The position numbers and the translations under genes are program-made. DNA of 61,904 nucleotides from Prosthecobacter sp. GTDB lineage: Bacteria > Verrucomicrobiota > Verrucomicrobiia > Verrucomicrobiales > Verrucomicrobiaceae. The stretch lies in contig NZ_JAQSEA010000071.1 of the NCBI RefSeq assembly GCF_029946185.1, positions 1 to 61,904 of the forward strand, given 5' to 3'. Numbering within the stretch: the stretch's first letter is position 1; every line of letters begins with the position of its first letter. Shown piece by piece: positions 35,675 through 44,111 of this stretch. Under the pieces are notes generated by a model. It made no database searches. It was given only the letters and a program-made list of their open reading frames with translations, and had not been told where the DNA came from.

Positions 35675-36499
35675 ATGCATCCTCTAGCACCCAGTTGCGC
35701 GCCCACGGCGCTGGTGAACCAAACCGAAGTCGTTCGCAAACGGCGCAGGCGTGGCAAGCCGGGCATTATCACGGTGCTGCGTGCGGCCGTTGTGTCTTCG
35801 GCTGCCTTGGGGGTCACTGTGTTTGTGCTGTGGTTGAAGCAGGAGACGCCGCATCCCAACGCTGCCATCGCCGAGCGTGAGTCGCCCTTGGTTCAGGCGC
35901 GGAGCTTGAAGTCTCCATTGGAAACAGTGGGGTCATCCGGTCTGGCGGCTTATGGGTTGAAGAAAAATTTCGCGCCGGCACCCTTACCCGAGGTGGTGCA
36001 GCCGCCACCGGTCCCGGTCGTGAACCGGGTAGTGCCGGTGTGGCTGATGATGGATATTCCTGAATTTGCAGATGCGAAGAGTGCAGGGCTGTCTCCTGCG
36101 CAGACGATTGAGCAACTGCGGCAGAGCCTGCGTGAGGCTGGCGCGCGGCAGATGGGGCAGTCGGTGCGTTTTGGAATGTTAAACCTGTCCGAACTGCTGG
36201 CCATGGAGCCCCGAGGATGGGCGGCGAGCCTGGACACGCTGGTTGCGAAAGAGAACCGCGCCTCGGCGATGCTCCTGACATTTTATCTTACTTATCTTGA
36301 TCGTGCTGGAGACGGGGCGGGTGTGAAAGCGCTGCTGCGGGCCTTGGATCAGGGCATGAATGAGGAGAGTGCTGTGCGGGAGTTCATTCTGAAAGGGCGC
36401 AGTGTGGCTGAACTTGAGCGGGAGATGGGGCGGGTGTTTGCGGATGCCGGGGTTGAACTCCGTTTTATGCGGCGTGGCGGCATGGCATTCAGGCAGTGA
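35675..36499 (+). CDS. Single-pass membrane protein, function unknown
   Basis: 274 aa. A basic cytoplasmic N-terminus (VVRKRRRRGKPG) precedes one membrane helix (VLRAAVVSSAALGVTVFVLWL), a Pro-rich linker (PLPEVVQPPPVPVV) and a soluble helical domain ending RFMRRGGMAFRQ. No recognised family. It follows recG by 86 bp and the PIN-TRAM gene follows by 63 bp, all on the plus strand. Confidence 0.65.
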   Translation: MHPLAPSCAPTALVNQTEVVRKRRRRGKPGIITVLRAAVVSSAALGVTVFVLWLKQETPHPNAAIAERESPLVQARSLKSPLETVGSSGLAAYGLKKNFAPAPLPEVVQPPPVPVVNRVVPVWLMMDIPEFADAKSAGLSPAQTIEQLRQSLREAGARQMGQSVRFGMLNLSELLAMEPRGWAASLDTLVAKENRASAMLLTFYLTYLDRAGDGAGVKALLRALDQGMNEESAVREFILKGRSVAELEREMGRVFADAGVELRFMRRGGMAFRQ

Positions 36500-36562
36500 T
36501 GAATTGAGGGGGAGAATCCTTTTGCCCCGTCTGGCTTTTGCCTTTAATCCCTGAACACCTCC

Positions 36563-37585
36563 ATGAAAACTTCCTGGCCCATCCGCCTTGTGCGTGCGCT
36601 GTTTTTTGCGTTCTCTGTTTTCATTGGCATCGCCATCGCTCTGGGCCTGCAGCAGGACGCCTGGGTCGGGGCGGTGAGCGGCGCAGTGTTCATGGGCATG
36701 CTGATGGTGCTTGATGTGCTGCTGGCGCACTTCACCCTGCGTGATTTTTCCCACGCGACGCTGGGACTTGCCGTGGGTCTCTTCTGCGCCTGGCTGATCA
36801 CGCGCATCGGCGTGTTCCAGCTCGCCTATTTTCAAAATCACGAGGAGGGCGCGGCGCTGCAAAACGTCGCGGAGATCTGCATCTACGGCACGCTGGCGTT
36901 TTTCGGTGTCACGTTCGCGCTGCGCAGTGATCGGGACCAGTTTGCCTTTCTGATTCCGTACATCCGGTTTCGCCGTGACGGTTCTGAAGGTGAGCCGCTG
37001 CTGCTGGACGCAAACGTGGTCATGGATACCCGGCTGCCAGGTGTGTTTGCCACCGGATTTCTCAGCGGTGCCGTCGTGGTGCCACGTTGCGTTTTAGACG
37101 GACTCCAGCAGTTGGCAGACGCCCCCGAGGTCGCGCAGTCCCTGCGTGGCAAGCGAGGGCTTGAGATGATGGAAAAACTGCGGGCAAGGCAGGAGATGAA
37201 GGTTTCCATTCATGAGGACGGCAGCTCAGATGCTCCGGTGGAAGTGCGCTTGGTGACGCTGGCGCGTGAGCTGAACGCCCGCCTGCTGACCAGTGATGAC
37301 AATCTCGCCAAAGTGGCCCGGCTGCGTGGCATCACCGTGCTCAGCATGCGCGAACTGGTCGCAGCCCTGAATCCAGAACTCAGCGTGGGGGATGAACTGC
37401 GGCTGCCGCTTACCAAGCAGGGCAAGGACAAGAACCAGGCGGTGGGTTATTTGCCAGACGGCGCCATGATCGTCGTGAACAACGCCGCAACCCATATTGG
37501 TCAGACGGTGGATGTGGTGGTTTCCGGCACCCTTCCGACGAGTGCAGGCAGGCTGATCTTTGCTGAGATCAAACCGGGCGCGTGA
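36563..37585 (+). CDS. PIN-TRAM membrane protein (YacL-like)
   Basis: 340 aa. Four N-terminal membrane helices (about 10-130), then a PIN nuclease-like domain (LLLDANVVMDTRLPGVF, VVPRCVLDGLQQLAD, ARLLTSDDNLAKVARLRGI with conserved acidic residues) and a C-terminal TRAM domain (about 275-338, GYLPDGAMIVVNNA...GQTVDVVVSGTL). This is the YacL layout: a membrane-bound putative RNase. Target unknown. Confidence 0.88.
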   Translation: MKTSWPIRLVRALFFAFSVFIGIAIALGLQQDAWVGAVSGAVFMGMLMVLDVLLAHFTLRDFSHATLGLAVGLFCAWLITRIGVFQLAYFQNHEEGAALQNVAEICIYGTLAFFGVTFALRSDRDQFAFLIPYIRFRRDGSEGEPLLLDANVVMDTRLPGVFATGFLSGAVVVPRCVLDGLQQLADAPEVAQSLRGKRGLEMMEKLRARQEMKVSIHEDGSSDAPVEVRLVTLARELNARLLTSDDNLAKVARLRGITVLSMRELVAALNPELSVGDELRLPLTKQGKDKNQAVGYLPDGAMIVVNNAATHIGQTVDVVVSGTLPTSAGRLIFAEIKPGA

Positions 37586-37884
37586 TGCGCCTGCGCTGCA
37601 GCAAACCTACCGAAAGAGCCAGCATCACCAGCAAAGCCGACTGCGGCTCTGGCACCATGGTCATGGACATGATGGCGGCTGCGCTGGTGGAAATGCGCGA
37701 GGCGACATACTGGAGGGATTGTCCTGCGTAAGATCGGGGATGAGCGTCCAGCCAAAGGAGTCAGATCCCTGATAGAGGCCGCCGCGATCAAACAAAGCCG
37801 CATAAATGTCCGTGCCATCGCCTACGACGTTGTTGGTGTCTAACATGCGTCAATGCGGTAGTTCTCGCCTCCACTCAGCGAAAT
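37569..37884 (-). pseudogene. Decayed PEP-CTERM protein gene fragment
   Basis: The C-terminus reads MTMVPEPQSALLVMLALSVG then LLQRRR before a stop, a textbook PEP-CTERM sorting signal (VPEP, hydrophobic helix, Arg cluster). Upstream, homologous-looking text lies in two other frames: GQSLQYVASRIS is in the frame of the signal, YAALFDRGGLYQGSDSFGW in another, and LSGGENYRIDA further up in a third. No start or signal peptide remains. It is therefore a truncated gene with at least two frameshifts in the 354-bp gap after the PIN-TRAM gene. Confidence 0.65.
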
Positions 37885-37939
37885 ACACGCTCGACACACA
37901 GGTCATCTTTGTTATTGGTTGCAGGCTTGTGACTCAAAA

Positions 37940-39292
37940 ATGAAAAAAGGTTCATTCATCAACATGCTGAGTGCGTGCATTCTCCCCCCCATCGTCGGCG
38001 TGGGAGTTTTTAGTGGCGTCATACAACTTTTGAAGAACCATGAAATGTTTCGTTTGGATGCTATCCCCCCGCCCACGGCTGCGGTTAGCAAGGTGCGTCT
38101 GGGAAAGCTGAGCGAGATCGGAGCTGAGATCCGTGCTGCGTTGCCCATTGATCCGACATTTGACCCGGTGCGTTCGCTGCCAGTGCGGCCGAATGCAGAG
38201 AAGGCCGCCCTCATACGTGCGGCTGAGGCGGCAAAGGAGAAGTCGGTCATTCCAGCGAAGGCGGTCAGCGCGGAACCCGCGGTGGCAATCGTCAGGAAAT
38301 CTGAGAATACGGCACCTGTTCTTGCCAGCACTGTGCCTGCCTGGCGTCCGGTCCTTGATCCGATTGCTGATCACTGGACTCGCCTGATGCCGCGCACGTC
38401 TGCGCTGCCGCAGGCCTACCAAGCCGTGCTCAATGACGATGCGGCGCATCTTGCCAAGCTCATCGCGCTGGGCATTTCACCCGACGAAATGACCTTGGGC
38501 GGTGATACGCCGCTCTGTGCCGCCGTGCGCATGGGACGTGCGGAATGTGTGTATGTGCTGGCGCTCTCAGGAGTGAACCTGAACCAGCCTGCGCATGAAA
38601 AGCAGCCTCCGATAGCGATTGCCTCCCTACGCCGGAATGCACCTGTGTTGAAGGCGCTGCTGGAGTTTGGAGTCGATCCCAACACTCGCTTTAATACGCC
38701 CATACAGAAACAGGTCATTGACCGCTGCACCATCAAGGATCTGCGCAACGCCATGGAAAATGACCGAGGGATCACGCCCCTGATCTGCTGTGCTGCGCGT
38801 GGCGATGTGGAAGGCGCGGTCACTCTGATGCGTGCTGGCGGCCGGGCAGGACTGTACACCACGCGCTATAATCGTTACCCCATCAATTTTGCGGCCACCC
38901 AGGGTTATCTATTCCTGATGCGTGTCCTGCTGGGCCGTGATCCTGAGTCGGAGCCTGACACGCTTGTGACCGTAAATCTCTCCAGTCAGCGTGCCTGGGT
39001 GACCAAGCAGGGGCGCATCATCAACCAAACCCTGGTTTCCACCGGGCGTGAAGGGTATGGCACACCGGCGGGGCGCTATGTCATCACCGACAAGCACACC
39101 TCCCATGTCTCTACGATCTACCATGTGGATATGCCTTGGTTCATGCGGTTGAACTGCGGGGCCATTGGCCTGCACAGCGGGCATGTCACGGGTCGGCCTG
39201 CGTCCCACGGTTGCATCCGGCTTCCCCATGCGAAGGCGAAGGAGTTCTTTGGCCTGGTGCGCGTGGGGGACGAGGTGCAAATCGTGTACTGA
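37940..39292 (+). CDS. Ankyrin-repeat / L,D-transpeptidase (YkuD) fusion, envelope protein
   Basis: 450 aa. N-terminal membrane anchor (about residues 8-28, after MKKGSF), an Ala/Lys/Pro linker to about 140, ankyrin-like repeats (about 150-310: GGDTPLCAAVRMGRAECVYVL, QPPIAIASLRRNAPVLKALLEFG in part, GITPLICCAARGDVEGAVTLM), then a YkuD domain with TGREGYGTPAGRYVI, GLHSGHVTG and the active site SHGCIRLP (Cys425). L,D-transpeptidases make 3-3 cross-links in peptidoglycan or attach proteins to it; the ankyrins would bind a partner. It converges on mpl. Confidence 0.87.
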   Translation: MKKGSFINMLSACILPPIVGVGVFSGVIQLLKNHEMFRLDAIPPPTAAVSKVRLGKLSEIGAEIRAALPIDPTFDPVRSLPVRPNAEKAALIRAAEAAKEKSVIPAKAVSAEPAVAIVRKSENTAPVLASTVPAWRPVLDPIADHWTRLMPRTSALPQAYQAVLNDDAAHLAKLIALGISPDEMTLGGDTPLCAAVRMGRAECVYVLALSGVNLNQPAHEKQPPIAIASLRRNAPVLKALLEFGVDPNTRFNTPIQKQVIDRCTIKDLRNAMENDRGITPLICCAARGDVEGAVTLMRAGGRAGLYTTRYNRYPINFAATQGYLFLMRVLLGRDPESEPDTLVTVNLSSQRAWVTKQGRIINQTLVSTGREGYGTPAGRYVITDKHTSHVSTIYHVDMPWFMRLNCGAIGLHSGHVTGRPASHGCIRLPHAKAKEFFGLVRVGDEVQIVY

Positions 39293-39401
39293 GGGGGCGT
39301 TTACGATTGTTCTCCCAGCCGATGGAGCGGTTCTGCCGCTGCTCGGTAGAAACTAGCGTCAACAACTGTAAACCACTGTCAAAAATCGCAAACGGTTCGG
39401 A

Positions 39402-40784
39402 CTAGAGGGTGTTCAGCAACTTGTCGTGGATGCCGTCGAAGCCACCGTTGCTGAAGACCACGATCACATCACCGCTGCGTGTTTCCTGTTTCAGTCGGTT
39501 GACGATGGCTTCGGTGTCTGCTTCAAACCAGCATGGCTTGCCGCGTGCGGTGACGGACTGCGCCACTTTGGCGGTGTCCAGGCGTTGATCTGCGGCTACT
39601 TTCTCAGGATTGGCGACTGCGGCGATCACCGAGCCGTCGGCTTCGGTCAGCGCTTCGATCAATTCATTTTGCAAGACGTTGCGGCGGCTGGTGTTTGAGC
39701 GCGGTTCAAACAGCGCCCACAGGCGGCGTCCCTCATAGCGCTGGCGCAGGCCGCGCAGCGTCTCGCGAATCGCGGTGGGATGATGACCGAAGTCGTCGAT
39801 GATCGTGATGCCGTGGGCTGTGCCGCACTCCTGCTGACGGCGGCGAATGCCGCGGAAGCTGGACAGCCCGGCGCGGATTTCATCATCACTCAATCCGGCA
39901 AAGCGGGCGGCGCACACGCACATCGCTGCGTTGCGTGCATTGAATTCGCCGACCATCGGCACGTCGAAAGCAGTGCCGTTGATTTCAAAATGGGTGCTCT
40001 GGGGCGTCACGCGGGTGATCGTGATGCGGAAGTCGCAGGTATCGCTGAGGCCCACCGTCTTGAATGGCGCTGGGCACTTGGCACGCAGGCTAAGGCAGTT
40101 GGGATCGTCGCCGTTGGCCAGTACGAGGCCGTTGCGTGGTACGGTGTTCAAAAAGCGCTGGAACGAGAGCAGGATTTCATCGAGGTCGCGGAAGATGTCC
40201 GCGTGGTCGAATTCGATGTTGTTCACGATCGCGCACTCCGGCAGGTAGTGCAGGAATTTGCTGCGCTTGTCGAAGTAGGCCGTGTCGTACTCGTCGCCTT
40301 CGATCACAAACAGGTCCGAATGGGTGAAGCGAGCGCCAGATTCGAAATTCTCCGGCACGCCGCCGATCATGAAGCCGGGGTTTTTGCCCGCGTGCTCGTA
40401 GATCCACGCCAGCATCGTTGTCGTGGTCGTCTTGCCGTGGGTGCCGCTTACCACAAAGCTGCGTTTTCCCTGGATCACTTCGCGCTTCAGCATCTCCGCC
40501 ATGGAGACGTAAGGCAGCTTTTTCTCCAGCAGGGTTTCGAGTTCCGGATTGCCGCGTGAAATGGCATTGCCTACCACGTACGCATCGGCATGAAGTGGCA
40601 GATTTTCCGGTTGATAGCCTTCAGTCACGGTGATGCCTGCGTCACGCAGCACATCGCTCATCGGTGGATAGACCTGATTGTCGGAGCCGCTGATGGTGTG
40701 ACCGAGGGCGCGCAGAGCGACTGCGGTGGAACCCATTGCGGTGCCGCAGATGCCGATGAAATGAATGTGCTTGGGAGATGCCAT
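39402..40784 (-). CDS. mpl: UDP-N-acetylmuramate:L-alanyl-gamma-D-glutamyl-meso-diaminopimelate ligase
   Basis: 460 aa. Mur-ligase fold: HIHFIGICGTAMGSTAVAL (UDP-MurNAc binding), VSGTHGKTTTTTMLAW (P-loop), EGDEYDTAYFDKRSKFLHY (Mpl-specific), NNIEFDHADIFRDL, GIRRRQQECG and DDFGHHPTAI. The GICGTAMGS start and DEYDTA segment separate Mpl from MurC. It recycles the murein tripeptide by ligating it to UDP-MurNAc. Divergent from the bufferin operon. Confidence 0.93.
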   Translation of the reverse strand: MASPKHIHFIGICGTAMGSTAVALRALGHTISGSDNQVYPPMSDVLRDAGITVTEGYQPENLPLHADAYVVGNAISRGNPELETLLEKKLPYVSMAEMLKREVIQGKRSFVVSGTHGKTTTTTMLAWIYEHAGKNPGFMIGGVPENFESGARFTHSDLFVIEGDEYDTAYFDKRSKFLHYLPECAIVNNIEFDHADIFRDLDEILLSFQRFLNTVPRNGLVLANGDDPNCLSLRAKCPAPFKTVGLSDTCDFRITITRVTPQSTHFEINGTAFDVPMVGEFNARNAAMCVCAARFAGLSDDEIRAGLSSFRGIRRRQQECGTAHGITIIDDFGHHPTAIRETLRGLRQRYEGRRLWALFEPRSNTSRRNVLQNELIEALTEADGSVIAAVANPEKVAADQRLDTAKVAQSVTARGKPCWFEADTEAIVNRLKQETRSGDVIVVFSNGGFDGIHDKLLNTL

Positions 40785-40965
40785 GGAAGAAGGGCGCAGG
40801 GTTCAAATCCAGCGCAGGAGTGGAGTAAAGCAGGCATTTTTGCCCCCTGCTAAAAGAAAGTTCAGTTCGGCGGGAATATTCGCGGGGGAGGGGGTTCCCA
40901 TGTTGCGACGGCGCGAATACACGCAGCCAGCCGGAACCAACAAACTAAGCAACGCACATCACACC
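40785..40965. other. Intergenic region between mpl and the bufferin operon
   Basis: 181 bp carrying the leader and promoter of the bufA-like gene and of mpl. Seen: a 6-bp inverted repeat AGCAGG/CCTGCT at 40829-40851, and a palindromic core GAATATTC within 40870-40890. A CGAATA sequence near 40912-40920 could be an ECF -10 element, but I cannot pair it confidently with a -35. No Shine-Dalgarno of note directly before ATG 40966. Confidence 0.3.
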
Positions 40966-41223
40966 ATGAGCACCAAGCACATCATCGCCGCCGCCGCCTT
41001 CACCGGTCTCCTTTCCGGCGCTTACGCCGCCCAGGCCACCAGCACCCAGAAGTCAGCCAACCCCGGCGTCTCCATCGAAAAGATGGCTGACAAAGGCCAG
41101 CACACCTGCAAGGGACACAACGACTGCAAAGGACAAGGCGGCTGCAAGTCTGGCGATGCTGGCTGCAAAGGCAAAAACACCTGCAAAGGCAAAGGCGGCT
41201 GCAACACCATGCCGAAGAAGTAA
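40966..41223 (+). CDS. Bufferin-type secreted Cys-repeat precursor peptide (BufA-like)
   Basis: 85 aa. Signal peptide to about residue 22 (AAAAFTGLLSGAYA|AQ). The mature part ends in two copies of a 13-residue unit CKGxNxCKGxGGC: residues 48-60 (CKGHNDCKGQGGC) and 67-79 (CKGKNTCKGKGGC), six Cys in all (48, 54, 60, 67, 73, 79). No EGKCG motif, so it resembles the BufA2 rather than the BufA1 class. Followed directly by MNIO and DUF2063 genes. In studied bufferins the MNIO enzyme converts Cys to thiooxazole-type heterocycles that bind copper in the periplasm; that role is inferred here. ATG chosen because it begins the signal peptide. Confidence 0.88.
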   Translation: MSTKHIIAAAAFTGLLSGAYAAQATSTQKSANPGVSIEKMADKGQHTCKGHNDCKGQGGCKSGDAGCKGKNTCKGKGGCNTMPKK

Positions 41224-41302
41224 GGCAACACAGACTTCCGCAGCCACCCAGTGTGGTTGCGGTCAGTCCTTGATATTAAGCTTTACCTTTGAACTCCCGA
41301 GC

Positions 41303-42145
41303 ATGCCCGCCAACCCTTACAATGGTCAAACCGACCTCGGCATCGGTCTAGGCCTCCGTGTACCGCATTACCGGCACATCTTGGAAAAAAAGCCCGTCTG
41401 TGACTGGTTTGAGATCATCTCCGAGAATTTCATGGTCGATGGCGGTCGCCCGCTGGAGATACTTGACAGCATTCTGGAGCAGTACCGCGTCGTGCAGCAC
41501 GGGGTGGCAATGTACTTTGGCAATGCCGACCCGCTAAACCGTGACCACCTTAAAAAACTCAAGCGTCTGGTGAAGCGCACCAATACGCCCTGGCTTTCCG
41601 ATCACCTTTGCTGGGGCAGTATCGATGGCCGTTGCTCGCATGATCTCCTGCCCATGCCCTACACGATGAGCGTGGCCAAGCACACCGCCGAGAAGATCAA
41701 GCAGGCACGCGATTTCCTCGAAGTGCCCATCTGCGTCGAAAATGTGAGCAGCTATGCCGAATTCACGCAGAATGAGATGACCGAATGGGAGTTCCTCAAC
41801 GAAGTCGTCGAGCATGCTGACTGCGGCATCCTGCTGGATGTGAACAACATCTACGTCTCCTCGGAGAACCACGGCTTCGATCCCTTCGAATACCTCCTCG
41901 CTGTGCCGCATCATCGCGTCGGCCAGATTCATATCGCCGGTCATACCAGGCTCGATGACGTCATTCTCGATACTCACGATCATCCCGTGACCGATCCCGT
42001 GTGGGATCTCTATGCGGAAGCCATCAAGCTTACTGGCAGCACCGCCACGCTGCTCGAATGGGACGACAAAATCCCCAGCTTTGAGGACGTCCACGCCGAA
42101 GCGCTCAAAGCCAACCGCTACCTTCATGAGCACACGCACGCCTAG
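41303..42145 (+). CDS. MNIO-family (DUF692) multinuclear iron oxygenase, BufB-like
   Basis: 280 aa TIM barrel. Conserved candidate iron ligands: His66 (VVQHGVAM), His101 (WLSDHLCW), Glu146 (VPICVENVSS), Asp179/Asn181-182 (ILLDVNNIY), His210 and His214 (QIHIAGH), Glu252 (LLEWDD). MNIO enzymes oxidatively modify Cys residues of short precursor peptides. It lies 79 bp after the precursor gene and overlaps the DUF2063 gene by 20 bp. ATG 41303 gives the usual start close to GIGLGLRVPHY; longer frames are out of family. Confidence 0.95.
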   Translation: MPANPYNGQTDLGIGLGLRVPHYRHILEKKPVCDWFEIISENFMVDGGRPLEILDSILEQYRVVQHGVAMYFGNADPLNRDHLKKLKRLVKRTNTPWLSDHLCWGSIDGRCSHDLLPMPYTMSVAKHTAEKIKQARDFLEVPICVENVSSYAEFTQNEMTEWEFLNEVVEHADCGILLDVNNIYVSSENHGFDPFEYLLAVPHHRVGQIHIAGHTRLDDVILDTHDHPVTDPVWDLYAEAIKLTGSTATLLEWDDKIPSFEDVHAEALKANRYLHEHTHA

Positions 42146-42998
42146 TCAGCTCCGCACCAACGCCGACCTGCGGCAGCTTCAGCGCACCATGGCTGCCGCG
42201 CTCATGCAGCCGCTTACGCGCCACGACGGCATGCCGACCAGCACCCAGATTGATTTCATCACGCCGAATGACCGCATGAGCGGCTTTGAGCGTCTCGAAA
42301 TCTACGCCCGGCAGTACTGGTTCCGCCTGCTCGACTGCCTCTATGACGACTATCCCGCGTTGCGCGTACTTCTGGGCGAGCGCCGCTTTCACAAACTTTG
42401 CCGCGACTACCTCGCGCAGCATCCCAGCACGTCCTGGACCCTGCGCAACCTCGGTTCCGCACTCCCTGCCTTCATCACGGATCTTAAAGCGCGTGATGTC
42501 GCGCGAGTCGAGTGGGCGCAGACGCTTGCCTTTGATGAAGCGCTGAAAAAGCCGCTGCGGATCGATGATCTCCTCGGCGCTGATCCCTCCACACTGCATC
42601 TCGGACTGCAGCCTTGCGTCGTCCTGCTGCAAATCGACCACGCCGTCGATCATTTCATCACCGCGATGAAAAAGTCCGACGCAGACGTACGCGGTTCCGC
42701 CAGTCAGGCCATGTCCGAAGCCCCCACGCGCGCCAGTATTGCCAAGGCTCCCAAATTAAAACGTGAGTGCGTGCATCTGGCCGTCCATCGCCACGACAAC
42801 ACGCTCTACTTCAAGCGCCTCGCCCCGGAGTCATTTGCCATGCTCGCTGCATTACGGGATGGCCTCACGCTGGCCGATGCCATTGAGCTCGCTCTCGCCG
42901 ATGCGAATCCGGAAACCGACTGGCCCGCGCAGATCCGTGACTGGTTCACCGAATTTTCCCAGCTCGGCTGGTTCGTCAAATCTCCCCTCAAGTCATGA
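42126..42998 (+). CDS. DUF2063 putative DNA-binding/peptide-recognition partner (BufC-like)
   Basis: 290 aa. N-terminal DUF2063 domain (about 10-110: RLEIYARQYWFRLLDCLYDDYPALRVLLG in part, FHKLCRDYLAQHPSTSWTLRNLG), then a middle and a C-terminal region with a winged-helix-like element (about 205-285). In bufferin operons this partner carries an RRE-like domain that presents the precursor peptide to the MNIO enzyme; it is also called a putative DNA-binding domain. The start at 42126 lies inside the MNIO gene; its stop overlaps the DoxX gene (ATGA). Confidence 0.9.
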   Translation: MSTRTPSQLRTNADLRQLQRTMAAALMQPLTRHDGMPTSTQIDFITPNDRMSGFERLEIYARQYWFRLLDCLYDDYPALRVLLGERRFHKLCRDYLAQHPSTSWTLRNLGSALPAFITDLKARDVARVEWAQTLAFDEALKKPLRIDDLLGADPSTLHLGLQPCVVLLQIDHAVDHFITAMKKSDADVRGSASQAMSEAPTRASIAKAPKLKRECVHLAVHRHDNTLYFKRLAPESFAMLAALRDGLTLADAIELALADANPETDWPAQIRDWFTEFSQLGWFVKSPLKS

Positions 42999-43453
42999 AG
43001 CCCTGGACTCTCGCCAACACCCTCCTCGACCGTGCTGCAAGCTTTCTGGCTGATCCCTTCCTACTTGGTATCCGACTCTACTGGGGCTGGCAGTTTTTCC
43101 AGACGGGCAAAGGTAAACTCAGTGACATCAGCGCACCCACCGCCTTCTTCACTGAACTCGGCATTCCCTTTCCACAGCTCAATGCCTACATGGCTGGCGG
43201 CACGGAATGCTTCGGTGGCTTGCTGCTTCTCCTCGGCCTCGTCTCACGCGTCACCTGTGTGCCTCTCATCTGCGTCATGCTCGTCGCCTATGGCACTGCG
43301 CATCTGGATGTGGTGAAAACAATCTGGTCCGATTCCGACTCTTTCGTCACCGCGCCACCGTTTCTGTTTCTGCTCGCTGTTTTGACGGTCTTTATCTTTG
43401 GCCCAGGCAAATTTTCGGTCGATGCGCTGCTGCGGCGAAGGGGAAAATCGTGA
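42995..43453 (+). CDS. DoxX-family membrane protein of the bufferin operon
   Basis: 152 aa with four membrane helices (FLADPFLLGIRLYWGWQFFQTGKGKL in part; GGTECFGGLLLLLGLVSRV; VPLICVMLVAYGTAHL; FLFLLAVLTVFIFGPGKFSVD). DoxX proteins often sit in bufferin/MNIO operons and may provide electrons or quinol-linked redox chemistry; the exact role is unsettled. 4-bp overlap with the DUF2063 gene. Confidence 0.88.
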   Translation: MKPWTLANTLLDRAASFLADPFLLGIRLYWGWQFFQTGKGKLSDISAPTAFFTELGIPFPQLNAYMAGGTECFGGLLLLLGLVSRVTCVPLICVMLVAYGTAHLDVVKTIWSDSDSFVTAPPFLFLLAVLTVFIFGPGKFSVDALLRRRGKS

Positions 43454-43511
43454 GATGCGGGAATAAAGGCCTCTGCCACGACTCCCATTTACATACCCGC
43501 CCCATGAATTC

Positions 43512-44111
43512 ATGGAACTCACCTTTCATTTCGGCATTGAACTGCCCGCAACTCGGACGATACCTCGACGCGTGACTGATTCCGTGCCCAGCTTTGAGCA
43601 GATCGTGGACGCCCATTATCAGGGGCTCTACCGTTTTGCCCTGAGCATGTGCCGGCGGGAGGCCACGGCGCAGGATCTTGTGCAGCAGACTTTTCTGCAA
43701 TGGGCGAAGAAGGGGCACTCCCTGCGAGATGTCGCGAAGGTGAAGACTTGGCTTTTCACCACGATCTACCGTGAATGGCTCAGCATCGCCCGGCGCGAAA
43801 AAAAATACGAGGAGGTCGAGTTCGAGCCAGAACAGCATGGCGCAACACAACATAGCGATGATGGCGAGAATCCGCGTGTGGACAGCGCCACACTGCAAAC
43901 CGCGCTGGAGCAACTGGAACCGAACTACCGCGCTCCGCTGGTTTTGTTTTACCTCAAGGAGCTGTCTTACCGCGACATCGCCGAGACGCTGGGTGTTCCC
44001 ATCGGCACCGTGATGTCACGTCTCTCTCGCGCCAAAGACAGCCTGCGCACCATTTTACGCCGCCTCGAAGAATCCACCGCCTCTAACATCATCCCCATTA
44101 CCGCATCGTGA
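43512..44111 (+). CDS. ECF RNA polymerase sigma factor
   Basis: 199 aa from ATG 43512 (178 from an alternative GTG at 43575). Region 2: FEQIVDAHYQGLYRFALSMC, AQDLVQQTFLQWAKK, VKTWLFTTIYREWL; region 4: LEPNYRAPLVLFYLKELSYRDIAETLGVPIGTVMSRLSRAK. It starts 58 bp after the DoxX gene and overlaps the next gene at GTGA. By analogy with the SigF-controlled bufferin genes of Caulobacter it should drive this operon (inference). Confidence 0.92.
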   Translation: MELTFHFGIELPATRTIPRRVTDSVPSFEQIVDAHYQGLYRFALSMCRREATAQDLVQQTFLQWAKKGHSLRDVAKVKTWLFTTIYREWLSIARREKKYEEVEFEPEQHGATQHSDDGENPRVDSATLQTALEQLEPNYRAPLVLFYLKELSYRDIAETLGVPIGTVMSRLSRAKDSLRTILRRLEESTASNIIPITAS

